From Nitrospirota bacterium (GTDB lineage Bacteria; Nitrospirota; UBA9217), in assembly GCA_017885365.1 (NCBI GenBank), contig JAFNGD010000395.1:3244-9306 (forward strand): 6,063 nucleotides of DNA, read 5' to 3'. Both the position numbers and the translations under genes were made by a program. Below are positions 5,650 through 6,063 of the stretch, piece after piece. Under the pieces are notes generated by a model. That model was not told where the DNA came from. It saw only the letters and a list, made by a program, of their open reading frames with translations, and searched no databases. How positions within the stretch are numbered: position 1 is the first letter of the stretch; each line of letters starts with the position of its first letter.

Positions 5650-5727
5650 ATGATGTTAACTATGGTAATCCGAACCTGGCGGCGGGAACCACGACGTGCC
5701 TGCTCTCTGAAGTGATCAAAACGATGG

Positions 5728-6063
5728 CTACCGCAGGAGTGCGGAAAAATAGGGGGTGACCTTCGCAAGCATGCTGTCCGCCGCAAGGGGGACCATTTTG
5801 GCAAAGGCGTCCAGGTTCACGAGGGCGTTCACGTTGACGTCGTTCTTCGCCGCACCGAGCAGCCGGTCGACGAAGTCCTTGTTCACCTGCGCGACCTGCG
5901 CGTAGATCCTGGTCAGTCCGTCAAGGTTCCATTCCGCGGACTTGCCCATCTGCTTCCGAAGGTACTGCGCCACGAGATGCATGGAGACCATGCGGAAGAT
6001 CGTCTCTTCCAGGCTGGCGAAGGGAAGATGAAAACGCACCATGGGCTTGAGCTGTTCCATGAC
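5728..6063 (-). CDS. Unrecognised helical protein, C-terminal part
   Basis: The frame is open to the window edge and stops at TAG (5730-5728). At least 111 codons are visible. An ATG at 6060-6058 gives a 110-residue form (MEQLKPMVRFHL...), but only three bases precede it in the window. The true start may lie further upstream, so I treat the gene as partial. The sequence looks wholly alpha-helical and mixed in charge: segments LEETIFRMVSMHLVAQYLRKQ (17-37), LTRIYAQVAQVNKDFVDRLLGAA (49-71) and NALVNLDAFAKMVPLAADSMLAKV (78-101). It has no membrane segment, no cysteine in the visible part and no catalytic motif that I recognise. Codon use resembles the other genes, which supports real coding. It is on the same strand as the permease gene but about 460 bases away, so it is probably a separate transcript. 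Confidence 0.65.
   Translation of the reverse strand, partial: VMEQLKPMVRFHLPFASLEETIFRMVSMHLVAQYLRKQMGKSAEWNLDGLTRIYAQVAQVNKDFVDRLLGAAKNDVNVNALVNLDAFAKMVPLAADSMLAKVTPYFSALLR

Larger units (their letters stand above)
5269..5727. other. A/T-richer intergenic region with two inverted repeats
   Basis: This is the 459-base gap upstream of the permease-DUF192 gene and downstream of the edge gene, both on the minus strand. It is visibly richer in A and T than the genes, and purine-rich. Most of 5374-5649 is taken up by two imperfect inverted repeats listed separately. On the minus strand TGGCAG (5325-5320), followed by TGG 12 bases on, recalls a sigma-54 site but lacks the -12 GC. I see no convincing sigma-70 promoter. 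Reading frames crossing this region run through the repeats and do not look coding. Confidence 0.6.

Noticed and set aside
5731..5744. Small hairpin CCGCA-GGAG-TGCGG at the end of the edge gene as a terminator
   Set aside because: The stem is only five base pairs and the nearest T-run (four bases) on the minus strand is well separated from it.
5370..5804. Minus-strand frame of 144 codons overlapping the edge gene and both inverted repeats
   Set aside because: It is out of frame with the edge gene, and its translation (many K, R, F) comes mostly from the repeat arms.

Overview
This 6,063-base window is GC-rich bacterial DNA. It holds two genes on the plus strand (1-3120), two on the minus strand (3586-6063), and two intergenic stretches of about 460 bases that carry short repeats. 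The organism is probably a Gram-negative environmental bacterium with a periplasm and cytochrome c maturation. The reasons are a periplasmic solute-binding protein and a membrane sensor whose extracytoplasmic domain carries a CxxCH haem motif. Such c-haem sensors, and CTGCAG-type or CGCAAAG/CACAGAG-type intergenic repeats, are familiar from Desulfobacterota, Desulfuromonadota and Nitrospirota. That placement is an inference, and no marker gene in the window settles it.

Positions 1-594 are the 3' two thirds of a PhnD-type (phosphate/phosphonate-like) binding protein. Thirty bases later, at 625-3120, is an 831-residue transmembrane c-di-GMP enzyme with this order: TM, periplasmic helical sensor with CRQCH, TM, HAMP, PAS, GGDEF, EAL. 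Both catalytic domains and the GGDEF inhibitory site look intact. The close spacing suggests a two-gene unit in which the binding protein could be a periplasmic ligand sensor for the c-di-GMP enzyme.

Positions 3121-3585 separate two convergent genes. They contain two copies of a 20-base palindrome (REP-like, with a CUUG-type loop) and one weak FNR-like palindrome, and no convincing gene.

The minus-strand gene 3586-5268 encodes an ArsB/NhaD-type (ion transporter superfamily) permease. In the same reading frame it is joined at its C-terminus to a complete DUF192 domain. The join contains an internal ATG preceded by a good Shine-Dalgarno sequence, and the last codons of the gene are made of a degenerate 7-base tandem repeat. 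This fusion is the most unusual item in the window.

Positions 5269-5727 are visibly A/T-richer. They hold two different imperfect inverted repeats side by side, one of CGCAAAG type and one of GCCAC/CACAGAG type, plus a 14-base perfect palindrome. At the right edge, 5728-6063 minus encodes the C-terminal part of an all-helical protein that I do not recognise. No tRNA, rRNA, CRISPR array, transposase or phage gene was seen.
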